The notes beneath the pieces were generated by a model that had not been told where the DNA came from, ran no database searches, and worked only from the letters and a program-made list of their open reading frames with translations. A program made the translations under genes and the position numbers. DNA of 64,000 bases from Peteryoungia ipomoeae (lineage in GTDB: Bacteria > Pseudomonadota > Alphaproteobacteria > Rhizobiales > Rhizobiaceae): contig NZ_STGV01000001.1 of NCBI RefSeq assembly GCF_004912165.1, positions 558,001 through 622,000 of the forward strand. The letters are read 5' to 3'. Positions 24,403-33,461 of the stretch are shown piece after piece; positions within the stretch are counted from its first letter, which is position 1; every line of letters begins with the position of its first letter.

Positions 24403-24412
24403 GGTATATACC
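24403..24412. promoter_or_regulatory. Palindrome beside a -35-like box upstream of the sugar ATPase gene
   Basis: GGTATATACC is a perfect palindrome a few bases after TTGACT (24394-24399). It lies 34 bp before the ATPase start. A clear -10 box at the right distance is not visible, so the promoter call is weak. Confidence 0.35.
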
Positions 24413-24446
24413 AGAAAGAATGGTTCTTATTATCTGGGAGGATGAG

Positions 24447-25529
24447 ATGGCGGAGATCAGGCTTGAAAACGTATCGAAAAGTTTTGGCAGTGTCACTGTC
24501 ATCAAGGATATATCGCTGACGGTGGCCTCGGGAGAGCTGATGGTATTTCTCGGCCCCTCGGGTTCTGGAAAATCGACGCTGTTGCGGATGATTGCCGGGC
24601 TGGAGACGATCGATAGTGGCAGCCTGACAATCGGCGGCGTCTCATGCGAGCGATTGGCGCCCGGGCAGCGCGGCGTGGCCATGGTGTTTCAGAATTATGC
24701 GCTTTATCCGCACATGACCGTGCGCGACAACATGGCGTTCGGTCTGCGCAATATCGGCATGAACGAGGCTGACATTGCGGCACGCGTCGATCAGGCGGCA
24801 CAGATGCTGGAAATGACGGATCTTCTGGAACGACGTCCCGCCCAGCTTTCCGGTGGTCAGCGGCAGCGGGTGGCCATCGGTCGCGCTATCGTCAAGGAGC
24901 CCAAGGCCTTTCTCTTCGATGAACCGCTGTCGAACCTCGATGCAGCGCTTCGGGTGCGCACCCGTGTGGAGCTTGCCGAACTGCATCAGCGGATCCGCTC
25001 GACGATGATTTATGTGACGCATGACCAGACCGAAGCGATGACGCTGGCGGATCGGATCGTCGTGCTCAACAAATGCCGCATCGAGCAGATCGGCACGCCG
25101 ATGGACGTGTATCTCAAACCTGCGACGCGCTTCGTTGCGGGGTTTGTTGGCAGTCCGGGCATGAATTTTCTAAAGGCCGAGCTTTCCGGCGACACCCCTG
25201 GTCAGGCGCGCTTCAATGATGGCACGCAGATGCGCATCGGCTTTCAGGGACTGTCGCCCGGACAGTATGAGCTTGGCATCCGTCCCGAATCGGTGCGGAT
25301 CGTCGACAATGGCAATAGCGAGGCCGTGACCACGACGGCAAAGGTCGGCGTGGTGGAGCGGCTCGGCGAAAGGACGCTGATCTATTGCACGCTGCAAGAT
25401 GGCACGGAGTTGATTGCTCAGGATCAGGGGCGCTCGATGGTGGCGCCGGGTGATGCCGTGCCGATCACCTTTGATCCGACCGCCCTGCATCTCTTCGATC
25501 CGCAGGGCCGCGCGCACCATATCCAATGA
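24447..25529 (+). CDS. Carbohydrate ABC transporter ATP-binding protein (UgpC/MsmK/MalK family)
   Basis: This 360-aa protein has the Walker A box GPSGSGKST, signature LSGGQRQRVAIGRAIV, Walker B FLFDEPLSNLDA and the H-loop THDQTEAMTLADRI. A C-terminal TOBE/OB regulatory domain (about residues 240-360) follows, as in MalK-type ATPases. GGGAGG lies five bases before the ATG. Unusually, it is convergent with the permease and binding-protein genes it should serve, so it is on a separate transcript. Confidence 0.93.
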   Translation: MAEIRLENVSKSFGSVTVIKDISLTVASGELMVFLGPSGSGKSTLLRMIAGLETIDSGSLTIGGVSCERLAPGQRGVAMVFQNYALYPHMTVRDNMAFGLRNIGMNEADIAARVDQAAQMLEMTDLLERRPAQLSGGQRQRVAIGRAIVKEPKAFLFDEPLSNLDAALRVRTRVELAELHQRIRSTMIYVTHDQTEAMTLADRIVVLNKCRIEQIGTPMDVYLKPATRFVAGFVGSPGMNFLKAELSGDTPGQARFNDGTQMRIGFQGLSPGQYELGIRPESVRIVDNGNSEAVTTTAKVGVVERLGERTLIYCTLQDGTELIAQDQGRSMVAPGDAVPITFDPTALHLFDPQGRAHHIQ

Positions 25530-25596
25530 AATGGAAGAGAATGTGAGGTGGGATTGCTCCCACCTCATCAACTTGCCAGCACCAGACCTGGGGCAA

Positions 25597-26439
25597 TTAT
25601 CCCTTGACGCCGCCGGACAGGGTGATTGCCTCCGTCACCTGACGCTGGAAGATCAGATAGGCGATGGCGACGGGCAGACCGGCCAGGACGGCGGCAGACA
25701 GTTCCCGTGCATAATAGACGCCGAAGGCATCGTTGACCTGGGTAATGCCGACGGTGATCGTCATCATGTCGGTCCTTGTGACCGACAGGAACGGCCAGAG
25801 AAAGGCATTCCACGACCAGATGAAGGTGACGATGGCAAGCGCTGTGGTGACACCCCAGTTCATCGGCATATAGACGCGCGTCAGGATCCGCCATTCGGAT
25901 GCGTTGTCCATCACGGCGGCCTCGCGGTAATCCTTCGGGACATTGTCGAAGAACTGCTTGTAGACGATGATGATGACCGGATGGATGAGTTGCGGCAGCA
26001 CGATGCCTGCCCAGGTGTTGAGAAGGCCAAGCCCCGCCACGAGCTCGAAATGATTGACGATCAAAGTCTGGGTCGGGACCATGAAGCTTGCCAGAATCAG
26101 CCACCAGAGCGGGCGGCGGAGCGGGAAGTTGAGCTGTGAGATCGCATAGCCGCAAAGCATCGAGGACACGACGGTGAAGAGCGTAATCGCGAGCGCGGTG
26201 ACGATCGAGTTCAGATACCAGGTGCCGATTTCTGTGTTGGTCAGCGCAAACAGGTAATGCGTGAAGGTCAGCGTTTCCGGCCAGAGTTCAATATAGGGCC
26301 TGACAACTTCATCCTCTGGCTTGAGGGAGGATATGACGCCCCAGTAGAGCGGGAAAGCCCAGAGGACCGCCAGGATGACGGTTGCCAGGGTGAGGATGAG
26401 ACCGGCGAGATTAAGGCGTTTCATGGTGGTCACGGTCAT
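25597..26439 (-). CDS. Carbohydrate ABC transporter permease (MalG type)
   Basis: This 280-aa protein has about six transmembrane helices and the binding-protein-dependent transport loop (KDYREAAVMDNASEWRILTRVYMP). It is in the CUT1 MalG/UgpE class. It overlaps the upstream permease by four bases (ATGA), so the two are translationally coupled. The N-terminal open frame upstream is a shadow of that gene. Confidence 0.92.
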   Translation of the reverse strand: MTVTTMKRLNLAGLILTLATVILAVLWAFPLYWGVISSLKPEDEVVRPYIELWPETLTFTHYLFALTNTEIGTWYLNSIVTALAITLFTVVSSMLCGYAISQLNFPLRRPLWWLILASFMVPTQTLIVNHFELVAGLGLLNTWAGIVLPQLIHPVIIIVYKQFFDNVPKDYREAAVMDNASEWRILTRVYMPMNWGVTTALAIVTFIWSWNAFLWPFLSVTRTDMMTITVGITQVNDAFGVYYARELSAAVLAGLPVAIAYLIFQRQVTEAITLSGGVKG

Positions 26440-27320
26440 GCGCGACCCTCCTTGCTCAGCCGGCTCAGCTGGAAATTGAGAACGGAAACGACGATCACGA
26501 TCACGAACAACACCACGGCGGCGGCGGCTGCGCGTCCGCCCTGGTCCAGCTGAAATGCGCGCTGGAAGACGTAGTAGACGAGGACCAGATTGTCGTTCGG
26601 GCGACCACCTGTCGAAAACAGATAGACCTGGTCGAAGATCTTCAGCTGCGAGATGAGCTGGATCGTGACCACCAACGTTGTCACCGGCCACATCAGCGGC
26701 CAGGTCAGCTTGCGAAATGTCGTCCAACGACCGGAATTGTCGAGGGCGGCGGCCTCATAGATTTCGGCGGGGATGGCGCGCAGGCCGGCCAGAAACAGGA
26801 GAACGGAGAAGCCGCAGGTCCACCAGATCGTGATGACGCCAACGGCCGGCATGAACCAGGTGGTGGACTTGAAGACGGGAATGCGCGCGAGCCCAACGAG
26901 ATCGAAGAGATACATGGCAATGCCAAACTGGAAATTGAGCGTCCAGTCCCAGATCAGGTAAACCACCGAGACCGGCAGGATGTAGGGCAGGAAGAACAGC
27001 GCCAGAACCAGCGCCTGCAGCCGTCCCTTCAGCCGGGAGACGCCGAGCGCAATGGCAAATGCCACTAGGGTTCCCGGAATGACGGTGAGGGCGACGAAGT
27101 AGGCGGTGTTCCAGAGAGCTGTCTCGAAACGCCGCTCGCCCCACAGGCGGGCATAGTTTTCAAGCCCCACATAGGCGCCGTCGCCAATCAGCGGCGCATC
27201 GGTGAGGCTGACCATGAACAGGTTGATCGTCGGATAGATGAAAACCAACCCGTAAATGATCAGGAAGGGAGCGATCAGACACAGGGCGACAATCGCTTCG
27301 CTGCGCGTATTGCGGAGCAT
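26436..27320 (-). CDS. Carbohydrate ABC transporter permease (MalF/UgpA type)
   Basis: This 294-aa protein has six predicted helices and the EAA loop (AEIYEAAALDNSGRWTTFRKLTWP). The first helix (AIVALCLIAPFLIIYGLVFIYP) and length match UgpA-like CUT1 permeases. It lies 63 bp downstream of the binding-protein gene, with a GCGGGC/GCCCGC hairpin (27352-27377) in the gap that may lower permease expression. Confidence 0.92.
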   Translation of the reverse strand: MLRNTRSEAIVALCLIAPFLIIYGLVFIYPTINLFMVSLTDAPLIGDGAYVGLENYARLWGERRFETALWNTAYFVALTVIPGTLVAFAIALGVSRLKGRLQALVLALFFLPYILPVSVVYLIWDWTLNFQFGIAMYLFDLVGLARIPVFKSTTWFMPAVGVITIWWTCGFSVLLFLAGLRAIPAEIYEAAALDNSGRWTTFRKLTWPLMWPVTTLVVTIQLISQLKIFDQVYLFSTGGRPNDNLVLVYYVFQRAFQLDQGGRAAAAAVVLFVIVIVVSVLNFQLSRLSKEGRA

Positions 27321-27383
27321 GGCAACCTCTCAAGCGCGAACAGGAAAAGTTGCGGGCCGCCGGAATGGGCAGCCCGCTTACGA

Positions 27384-28658
27384 TCAGAGATCGTTGAGTT
27401 CGGCCTTGATTTCCTCGACCGCTTCGGCCGGATCCATTTCGCCGTTCAAGGTCGGCACGAAATAGGTCGACATCACATCGAAGATCGGGCCGGCCACGCC
27501 CGCAAGCGGCGTTTTCGGATCGAAGATCATGTTGGCGGTCAGTGTCGAATAGGTGGCGTTGGGTTCCATCGCCTTGTATTCGGCGCTTTCGGTGACCGGG
27601 CCATAGGCCGGAATGTGGCCGGCGGTTGCCCAGAGTAGCGAGTTCTTCTCGATCCAGGCGATGACTTCCAGCACGGCCGCGCGCTTCTCAGGGCTCATCT
27701 CCTTGCCCTTGTTGGCGGGAATGGCAAACGCGTGGCTGTCGGCATAGGTCGAGGCATGGTCGAAAATGACCGGCAGTTCGACGGCGCCCCATTCAAACAG
27801 TTTGCCCTCTTTTTGGAGGTCGACCATGGTCGGCACTTCCCAGACGCCGTTGATCATCATGGCTGCTTCGCCGGAGGTGAAGAGGGCAACGGTGGCGGGA
27901 TAGTCCGTATAGGTCGATTGCAGCCCCTCCTTGGTCCAGCCCTGCAGCACGGTCAGCACGTTCTGCAGCTTTTCGCCGTTATCGCCCGCCAGGAACTCGC
28001 CGTCGGTCAGCAATTCGCCGTCCTGCTGGCCCATCAGCGAGTAGATGGTGCGGAACATGAAGTTGCCGTCTGCCGTCACGGATCCGAGCGGAAATTTGAC
28101 GCCGGCATCCTTCAAGGCCTTCAAAGTCGCCTCAAATGCCTCGCGGCTTTCAAGGCCCTTTGGCTTGCCGTCTTCGGTCAAGAGGCCGGCTTTCGAGAGG
28201 ACGTCCTTGTTGTAGTAAAGAACAATCGGATGGGTATCGAGCGGAACGGCATACTGCTTGCCGTCGATCGAGACCGCATCCCAGGTGGCGCTGGCGTAGT
28301 TGTCCTTCGACAGGCCCATCGTCGTCCAATCGTCAGGCGTGATCTCTTGCAGAATGCCCTGCTTGACGGCCAAGGGAATGCGGCTTGCGTGGTAGGTCAT
28401 GACATCTGGCGCTTCGCCGACGGCAGCGGAGGTCTGAACCTTCGAATAGAAAGGCGTTCCCCATTCCAACGTCGTCGCATTGATGGTGATTTTGCCCTCA
28501 TGCGCATTGTTGAAATCGGAAATCATCTGCTTCATGCGAACGCCGTCGCCGCCTGCCAGGAAATCCCACCAGGTGACGGTCTCCTGGGCTTGCGCCGTGC
28601 CGGCGAAGAGGGTCGCCGCAACGGCAGCGCCCTTCGCGATGCTGTAAAGTTTCGACAT
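27384..28658 (-). CDS. Carbohydrate ABC transporter substrate-binding protein (SBP_bac_1)
   Basis: This 424-aa protein has a signal peptide (IAKGAAVAATLFAGTAQA) and a mature domain starting with VTWWDFLAGGDG. It is a CUT1 family solute receptor (YYNKDVLSKAG, AMMINGVWEVP, FAIPANKGKEMSPEKRAA). The adjacent arabinofuranosidase suggests arabinose-containing oligosaccharides as ligand, but the receptor sequence alone does not decide this. Confidence 0.92.
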   Translation of the reverse strand: MSKLYSIAKGAAVAATLFAGTAQAQETVTWWDFLAGGDGVRMKQMISDFNNAHEGKITINATTLEWGTPFYSKVQTSAAVGEAPDVMTYHASRIPLAVKQGILQEITPDDWTTMGLSKDNYASATWDAVSIDGKQYAVPLDTHPIVLYYNKDVLSKAGLLTEDGKPKGLESREAFEATLKALKDAGVKFPLGSVTADGNFMFRTIYSLMGQQDGELLTDGEFLAGDNGEKLQNVLTVLQGWTKEGLQSTYTDYPATVALFTSGEAAMMINGVWEVPTMVDLQKEGKLFEWGAVELPVIFDHASTYADSHAFAIPANKGKEMSPEKRAAVLEVIAWIEKNSLLWATAGHIPAYGPVTESAEYKAMEPNATYSTLTANMIFDPKTPLAGVAGPIFDVMSTYFVPTLNGEMDPAEAVEEIKAELNDL

Positions 28659-28708
28659 CTGCTTCTCCTCCCAAAGTTTGCGGCCTCCCGCCGCAAATTG
28701 CTTTTAAA

Positions 28709-30217
28709 CTAGAGCGTCACCTTGATCATCGAATAGGAGTAGGGCGGTACGCTCAGCTGCAACGTTTCGCCTGACAGCCTGGCGCCATCCGCCTTGACCG
28801 GCTTGACCGCATCCGGATTGTCGCGGGTATTCTTCGCCTCCAGGTCATCATGTTTGATCAAGGTGTGCTCGACAGATCTCGGGGTGCCGAACCGCTCCAG
28901 CGACAGATCGATCGACATGGCCTCCTCGCCATGGCGGTTGATTGCAAAGAAGGTGACCGTTCCGGCATCGGCGTCATGGACGCCGGCGATATCGAGATAG
29001 GGGACATCGGCTGCGACATCGGCATTGTAGCTGGGGCAATCGACATCCAGATGAAGGGCAACACCGCGACCGTTGCGCGAGGCGAGCTGGAAGGGGTAGT
29101 AAATCGTCTGTCGCCAGGCCTTGCCGCCCGGTTCCGTCATGATCGGGGCGATGACATTGACCAGCTGGGCAATGCAGGCGATGCGCACCACATCCGAACG
29201 GCGGATGAAGGTGTTCAGAATGCAGCCGACCTGCAGCACGTCTTCGAAGTTATAGATGTCTTCGAGAAGAACAGGGGCATGCGGCCAGTCCCATTCCTTC
29301 ATGCGCTTGGCGTCGCTCTTGCGCTCGTGATACCAGACATTCCACTCGTCGAAGGAAATCTTGACGTCTTTCTTCGAGCGCTTCTTGGCCTTCACGTAAT
29401 CAATGACGCCAGCAACCGTGCCGATATAACGGTCGAGCTTTTGCGGCAGGGCGAGATATTCCGAGGTCCGCTTCTCATAGTTCTCGAAATACATGTGCAG
29501 CGAGATGTAATCGACCTGGTCATAGGTCTCATCGAGGACTGTTGCCTCCCATTGCGGATAGGTCGGCATGTCCGAATGCGACGAACCGCAGACGACGAGT
29601 TCCAGCTTGTCATCGAAGGCGCGAATGGCCTTGGCGGTCTCGTTGGCGAGGTGGCCATATTCCGAGGCAGTCTTGTGGCCGACCTGCCAGGGGCCGTCCA
29701 TCTCGTTTCCCAGGCACCAGAGCTTGACGTTCCAGGGATCGGCGCGGCCGTTCTTGCGGCGCAGATCCGACCAGTGGCTGCCGCCGGGATGATTGACATA
29801 TTCGACGAAGTTGCGGGCGGCATCGAGGCCGCGGGAGCCGAGATTGACCGCGAGCATCATGTCGGTGCCGGCGGCTTTGGCCCAATCGGCAAATTCATGC
29901 ACACCGACATGATTCGATTCGGCGGTGCGCCAGGCGAGGTCGAGGCGTGTGGGGCGGCTCTCGCGCGGGCCGATGCCATCTTCCCAGTTGTAGGCGGAGA
30001 CAAAATTGCCGCCGGGATAGCGGCAAACGGGCGTGTCGAGCGATTGCACCAGTTCGATCACGTCGCGGCGCATGCCGTTCTCATCTGCGCTCGGATGATC
30101 GGGTTCGTAGATGCCGGTATAGACCGCGCGTCCCAGATGTTCGAGAAACGAACCATAAAGCCGCTTGTCGATATCTGCGATCGTGTAGCGCGCATGCGCG
30201 GTGACTTTAGCTTCCAT
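28709..30217 (-). CDS. Alpha-L-arabinofuranosidase, GH51
   Basis: This 502-aa enzyme hydrolyses terminal arabinofuranosyl groups. The acid/base Glu172 lies in CLGNEMDGPW and the nucleophile Glu291 in SFDEWNVWY, the spacing known for GH51. No signal peptide is seen, so it acts in the cytoplasm on imported arabino-oligosaccharides. The start at 30217 has GGGAGGGG upstream. It lies 50 bp upstream of the binding-protein gene and is likely the first gene of that operon. A TATATC-N9-GATATA site lies 38 bp before its start. Confidence 0.95.
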   Translation of the reverse strand: MEAKVTAHARYTIADIDKRLYGSFLEHLGRAVYTGIYEPDHPSADENGMRRDVIELVQSLDTPVCRYPGGNFVSAYNWEDGIGPRESRPTRLDLAWRTAESNHVGVHEFADWAKAAGTDMMLAVNLGSRGLDAARNFVEYVNHPGGSHWSDLRRKNGRADPWNVKLWCLGNEMDGPWQVGHKTASEYGHLANETAKAIRAFDDKLELVVCGSSHSDMPTYPQWEATVLDETYDQVDYISLHMYFENYEKRTSEYLALPQKLDRYIGTVAGVIDYVKAKKRSKKDVKISFDEWNVWYHERKSDAKRMKEWDWPHAPVLLEDIYNFEDVLQVGCILNTFIRRSDVVRIACIAQLVNVIAPIMTEPGGKAWRQTIYYPFQLASRNGRGVALHLDVDCPSYNADVAADVPYLDIAGVHDADAGTVTFFAINRHGEEAMSIDLSLERFGTPRSVEHTLIKHDDLEAKNTRDNPDAVKPVKADGARLSGETLQLSVPPYSYSMIKVTL

Positions 30218-30255
30218 CGGTCCCCTCCCAGAGAACAATATCCGATATTCCGGTT

Positions 30256-30276
30256 TATATCTGTGTTGCAGATATA
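30256..30276. promoter_or_regulatory. Candidate operator (TATATC-N9-GATATA) upstream of the GH51 gene
   Basis: Perfect 8-bp arms TATATCTG and CAGATATA are separated by five bases. The same TATATC-N9-GATATA geometry recurs at 31279-31299, upstream of the regulator gene. A further AATATC-C-GATATT pair is at 30237-30249. Confidence 0.7.
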
Positions 30277-30325
30277 ATAGCCATCGGAAAGGGGCGGGCG
30301 TCAAGAGGGGTGGAGGTGTGAAACG

Positions 30326-31261
30326 TCAAAGTTGTATGCGCAGCGTAATGTCCTGATCGTAATTGCCGAAGCCGCGACCGAAGATGTTTATGCCGCCGGG
30401 ATGCTCTGCATCCGGTTTGACGCCAACCCGCATACGGATGGAGCGATGTTGTTCGAGGTGGAGGTCGTCGAGCGTGATGTCGGAGATCTTTATGCCATCA
30501 ATGAAGCTGCCATCCTGGCCGATTCGCCAGTTCTTCAGCTTGCCGTATTGGGAGCCGCTGAGTTTCCACCAGTCGGGGGTGTAGACGCCGCGTTTGTCGC
30601 CAAAATCACCAGGCGAGGTCCAGATGCCGATATCGACGCCGTTGACTTGGAGGAAGATGTCGGAAGGCCAGTCGGCGGCCGTGCCGGGAACCTCTGAGCT
30701 GAGTTCCATCGAGAATTCGAGCGCCCGCGGCTTTGCCTTGCGCACCAAGGTGTTGTTGGGGAACTGATACTCGACAAAGCCTTGCGTAAACCACAGAAGA
30801 CCCGCCTTCATCCGGTCCGGATCGAGAAAGGTGTCGGGCACGTCGAGAAGGCCGATCACGCCGTCGCGCGAACACAGCCCGCAAGGTCCCGTTACCTCAA
30901 ACTGGGTATAAAGCCCAAGCGGCATCGACACCTCGATCATGTCATCGCGATGGGCTGCCGCGCTATCCTGGAAGGCGACGAGGATTTCCTTGAAGGCGGA
31001 GCGGCAGACCTTCTGGCTGCCCTTGCGGGCCTTCTGGCTTTCGGTGGTGATCAGACCGATGCTCTCGAGGATCTGGATGTTTGCCGAAACCGTCGACTGT
31101 GGCAGCGCCAGTTCTTCGGCAATCTGGTTGACGTTTTTCGCCTCACCGGACCGGAGTATCTTGAGAATGGAGATGCGGACCTCGCTGGCGAGCGCTTTGA
31201 TGATGTCCTGTCGCTCACTGGGGTCGATTACGAGTACTGTTCCGGTCATATCTTCTGCCAC
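30326..31261 (-). CDS. ArsR-type winged-helix transcriptional regulator with large C-terminal domain
   Basis: This 311-aa protein has an N-terminal winged helix (IKALASEVRISILKILRSG, then LALPQSTVSANIQILESIGL). A C-terminal domain of about 200 residues, beta-rich by appearance, contains PCGLCSRDG, TPDWWKLSGSQYGKLKNW and GRGFGNYDQDI. It lies just upstream of the GH51/ABC operon on the same strand and probably controls it, binding a sugar through the C-terminal domain. GTG at 31261 is the longest start; ATG at 31249 is an alternative. Confidence 0.85.
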   Translation of the reverse strand: MAEDMTGTVLVIDPSERQDIIKALASEVRISILKILRSGEAKNVNQIAEELALPQSTVSANIQILESIGLITTESQKARKGSQKVCRSAFKEILVAFQDSAAAHRDDMIEVSMPLGLYTQFEVTGPCGLCSRDGVIGLLDVPDTFLDPDRMKAGLLWFTQGFVEYQFPNNTLVRKAKPRALEFSMELSSEVPGTAADWPSDIFLQVNGVDIGIWTSPGDFGDKRGVYTPDWWKLSGSQYGKLKNWRIGQDGSFIDGIKISDITLDDLHLEQHRSIRMRVGVKPDAEHPGGINIFGRGFGNYDQDITLRIQL

Positions 31262-31278
31262 ATCTAACAGAACTGATG

Positions 31279-31299
31279 AATATCAGAATTGTGGATATA
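31279..31299. promoter_or_regulatory. Candidate operator (AATATC-N9-GATATA) upstream of the regulator gene
   Basis: This second copy of the ATATC-N9-GATATA pattern lies 18 bp before the GTG start. It suggests autoregulation by the ArsR-type protein. Confidence 0.65.
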
Positions 31300-31432
31300 A
31301 ATGCAATCTGATCTTCCGTGAGAGCTTAATGAGGGCTTGCGACCGTGACGATTGTGCACTCCAACTGCGACCTGTGCGCGTCGCTGGCGGGTCTGAACGA
31401 TCGCTGTGTTCTTGAGAATCTCACCGGCAAGG

Positions 31433-31508
31433 TGGTGAGAGCGCAGGGATTCGAACCCTGGACCTACTGATTAAAAGTCAGTTGCTCTACCGGCTGAGCT
31501 ACGCTCTC
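31433..31508 (-). tRNA. tRNA-Lys (anticodon TTT)
   Basis: The minus strand folds into a full cloverleaf. The seven-base acceptor GAGAGCG pairs with CGCTCTC, the anticodon arm CTGAC-TTTTAA-style loop carries TTT, and the T-arm CAGGG-TTCGAAT-CCCTG is perfect. Discriminator A and an encoded CCA are at 31433-31436. It is 76 nt long and isolated from other RNA genes. Confidence 0.97.
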
Positions 31509-31694
31509 CCAGGTGCGGCCAAATCAGGGCCGCCGGAAGTGCGCGGAACATAGGCAGGTGACCTCTGCCGGTCAACCGCAAAAATGCATTTTTCAGCGCA
31601 AAAGCGAGTGCAATTGTCGCAGGCTACGCAAAGGTGATTGGCAAGGGGTAAAGGTCGGGATTAGGAAGGGCCCGATCTCTACAGGGAGTGCCAG

Positions 31695-32441
31695 GTGTCG
31701 ATAGGCGATATTTCATTCTTCAGTGCTCTTTTGGCAGGAGCATTGTCGTTTCTGTCGCCCTGCGTTCTGCCGCTTGTGCCGCCTTATCTCTGTTATATGG
31801 CCGGCATATCCGTTGATGAATTCAGAGGCGGCGGTCAGGCGGAAAATGCTGCGGCCCGGCGCACGGTGTTTCTGACGGCCATCGTCTTTACGCTCGGTTT
31901 TGCCACGGTTTTCGTGGCGTTGGGTGCCGGTGCCTCGACGATTGGCGGCCTGTTGCGCCAGCATCTCGATCTCCTGTCGAAGATCGGTGGCGTGATCATC
32001 ATCATCATGGGCCTGAATTTTCTTGGCGTGTTTCGCTTGGGGCTGCTTTCGTCGGAGTACCGGTTTTCCGGTGGCGGCAAGCCGGCCACGCTCTCGGGCG
32101 CCTATGTCATGGGGCTTGCCTTTGCCTTTGGCTGGACGCCCTGCATCGGGCCGGTCCTCGGGGCGATCCTCGGGGTCGCGGCCTCGAAGGAGACCGTAGG
32201 GGCAGGGGCATTGCTGCTTGCCATCTATTCGCTTGGGCTTGCCGTGCCCTTCTGGATCGCTGCCGGCTTTTCCGGTGCCTTCATGCGGTTCCTCACACGC
32301 TTCCGTCGCCACCTCGGCCTTGTCGAAAAGGCGATGGGCGGCCTTCTTGTGCTTACCGGCCTTGCCTTCATCTTCGGTTATGTCTCGGACATGGCGATCT
32401 GGTTCCAGCAAACCTTTCCAATCCTGTCGCAAATCGGCTAA
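31695..32441 (+). CDS. ccdA: Cytochrome c biogenesis protein CcdA
   Basis: This 248-aa inner-membrane protein has six predicted helices. The redox cysteines sit in the first helix (SPCVLPLVPPYLCYMAG) and fourth helix (GWTPCIGP), as in CcdA/DsbD-beta. It moves electrons from cytoplasmic thioredoxin to periplasmic thiol proteins for cytochrome c maturation. The start is GTG. Confidence 0.93.
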   Translation: MSIGDISFFSALLAGALSFLSPCVLPLVPPYLCYMAGISVDEFRGGGQAENAAARRTVFLTAIVFTLGFATVFVALGAGASTIGGLLRQHLDLLSKIGGVIIIIMGLNFLGVFRLGLLSSEYRFSGGGKPATLSGAYVMGLAFAFGWTPCIGPVLGAILGVAASKETVGAGALLLAIYSLGLAVPFWIAAGFSGAFMRFLTRFRRHLGLVEKAMGGLLVLTGLAFIFGYVSDMAIWFQQTFPILSQIG

Positions 32442-32498
32442 GCGGGGACTGCTGCCTGTTCGGCAAGCGGTTTGTCTTCCGGCTGGCGGGGTTTGCTG

Positions 32499-33461
32499 AT
32501 GGCTGATATTGTGGCGCTCGTCCTGCCGTTCTTCGGCCTGATCCTGATTGGCTACGTCGTGGCACGGCTGAAGCAGCAGCCGGCCGAGGCGCTTGGCTGG
32601 CTGAATGTTTTCATCATCTACGTTGCCCTGCCGGCTCTGTTCTTCAAGCTCGTCTCCCGGACACCGATCGAGGATCTCGCCCAGATCGACTTTATCGCGG
32701 CGGACCTTACCGGAACCTATGTGATCTTCGTCCTTGCCTTCCTGATTGGCCGCTACCTGCGTCGCAACCGGTTCGACGAATGCGTCATCCAGGGCTTTGC
32801 CGGGGCCTATGGCAATATCGGCTATATGGGGCCGGGGCTCGCGCTTCTGGCCTTGGGGGAGGCTGCGGCGGTGCCGGTGGCGCTCGTCGTCTGCTTTGAA
32901 AATGCGCTGCATTTCATGGTTGCGCCGGCGATGATGGCGCTTGCCGGCGACGAGAAGCGCCCGGCTGGTGCGGTTGTTGTCGAGGTCATAACGAAGGTCG
33001 CGACCCACCCCTTCATCATTGCGACGGCACTCGGCTTTCTCGTGGCCGCACTGAAACTTGAGATCCCGGTCGCGGCAGCCCGTCTCATCGACTATCTGGC
33101 CCAGGCGGCAGCTCCTTGCGCGCTGTTTGCCATGGGGGTGACGCTGGCGCTGCGACCGCTCAAGCGCATTCCGGTCGAAATCGGCTATCTCGTGCCAATC
33201 AAGCTCGTCGTCCATCCGCTGCTGATGTGGGTGGTCTTGAGCCTTGCCGGCAATTTCGAACCTGTATGGATCAAGGCGGCGGTGCTGCTTGCCGCGCTGC
33301 CGACGGCGACAAATGTCTTCGTGCTCGGCCAGCACTATGGTGTCTGGCAGGAGCGGGCTTCGGCCACGATCCTGATTACGACAGTGCTTTCGGTGTTTTC
33401 GGTCTCGGCTCTGCTGATCGCCATGACCAGCGGCGCTTTACCGACGGATCTTTTCCCGTAA
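32499..33461 (+). CDS. AEC family transporter (auxin efflux carrier type)
   Basis: This 320-aa protein has about ten helices in two inverted halves (PFFGLILIGYVVARL start; GFAGAYGNIGYMGPGLALL; LPTATNVFVLGQHYG). The pattern matches AEC/MdcF-like carriers. The substrate is unknown; bacterial members carry malonate, malate or related acids. Its 3' end overlaps the convergent hydroxylase gene by 24 bp. Confidence 0.9.
   Translation: MADIVALVLPFFGLILIGYVVARLKQQPAEALGWLNVFIIYVALPALFFKLVSRTPIEDLAQIDFIAADLTGTYVIFVLAFLIGRYLRRNRFDECVIQGFAGAYGNIGYMGPGLALLALGEAAAVPVALVVCFENALHFMVAPAMMALAGDEKRPAGAVVVEVITKVATHPFIIATALGFLVAALKLEIPVAAARLIDYLAQAAAPCALFAMGVTLALRPLKRIPVEIGYLVPIKLVVHPLLMWVVLSLAGNFEPVWIKAAVLLAALPTATNVFVLGQHYGVWQERASATILITTVLSVFSVSALLIAMTSGALPTDLFP

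Noticed and set aside
31713..33335. Minus-strand open frame of 540 codons opposite ccdA and the AEC gene
   Set aside because: Both sense-strand proteins are well-formed membrane proteins; the antisense frame is a charged shadow.
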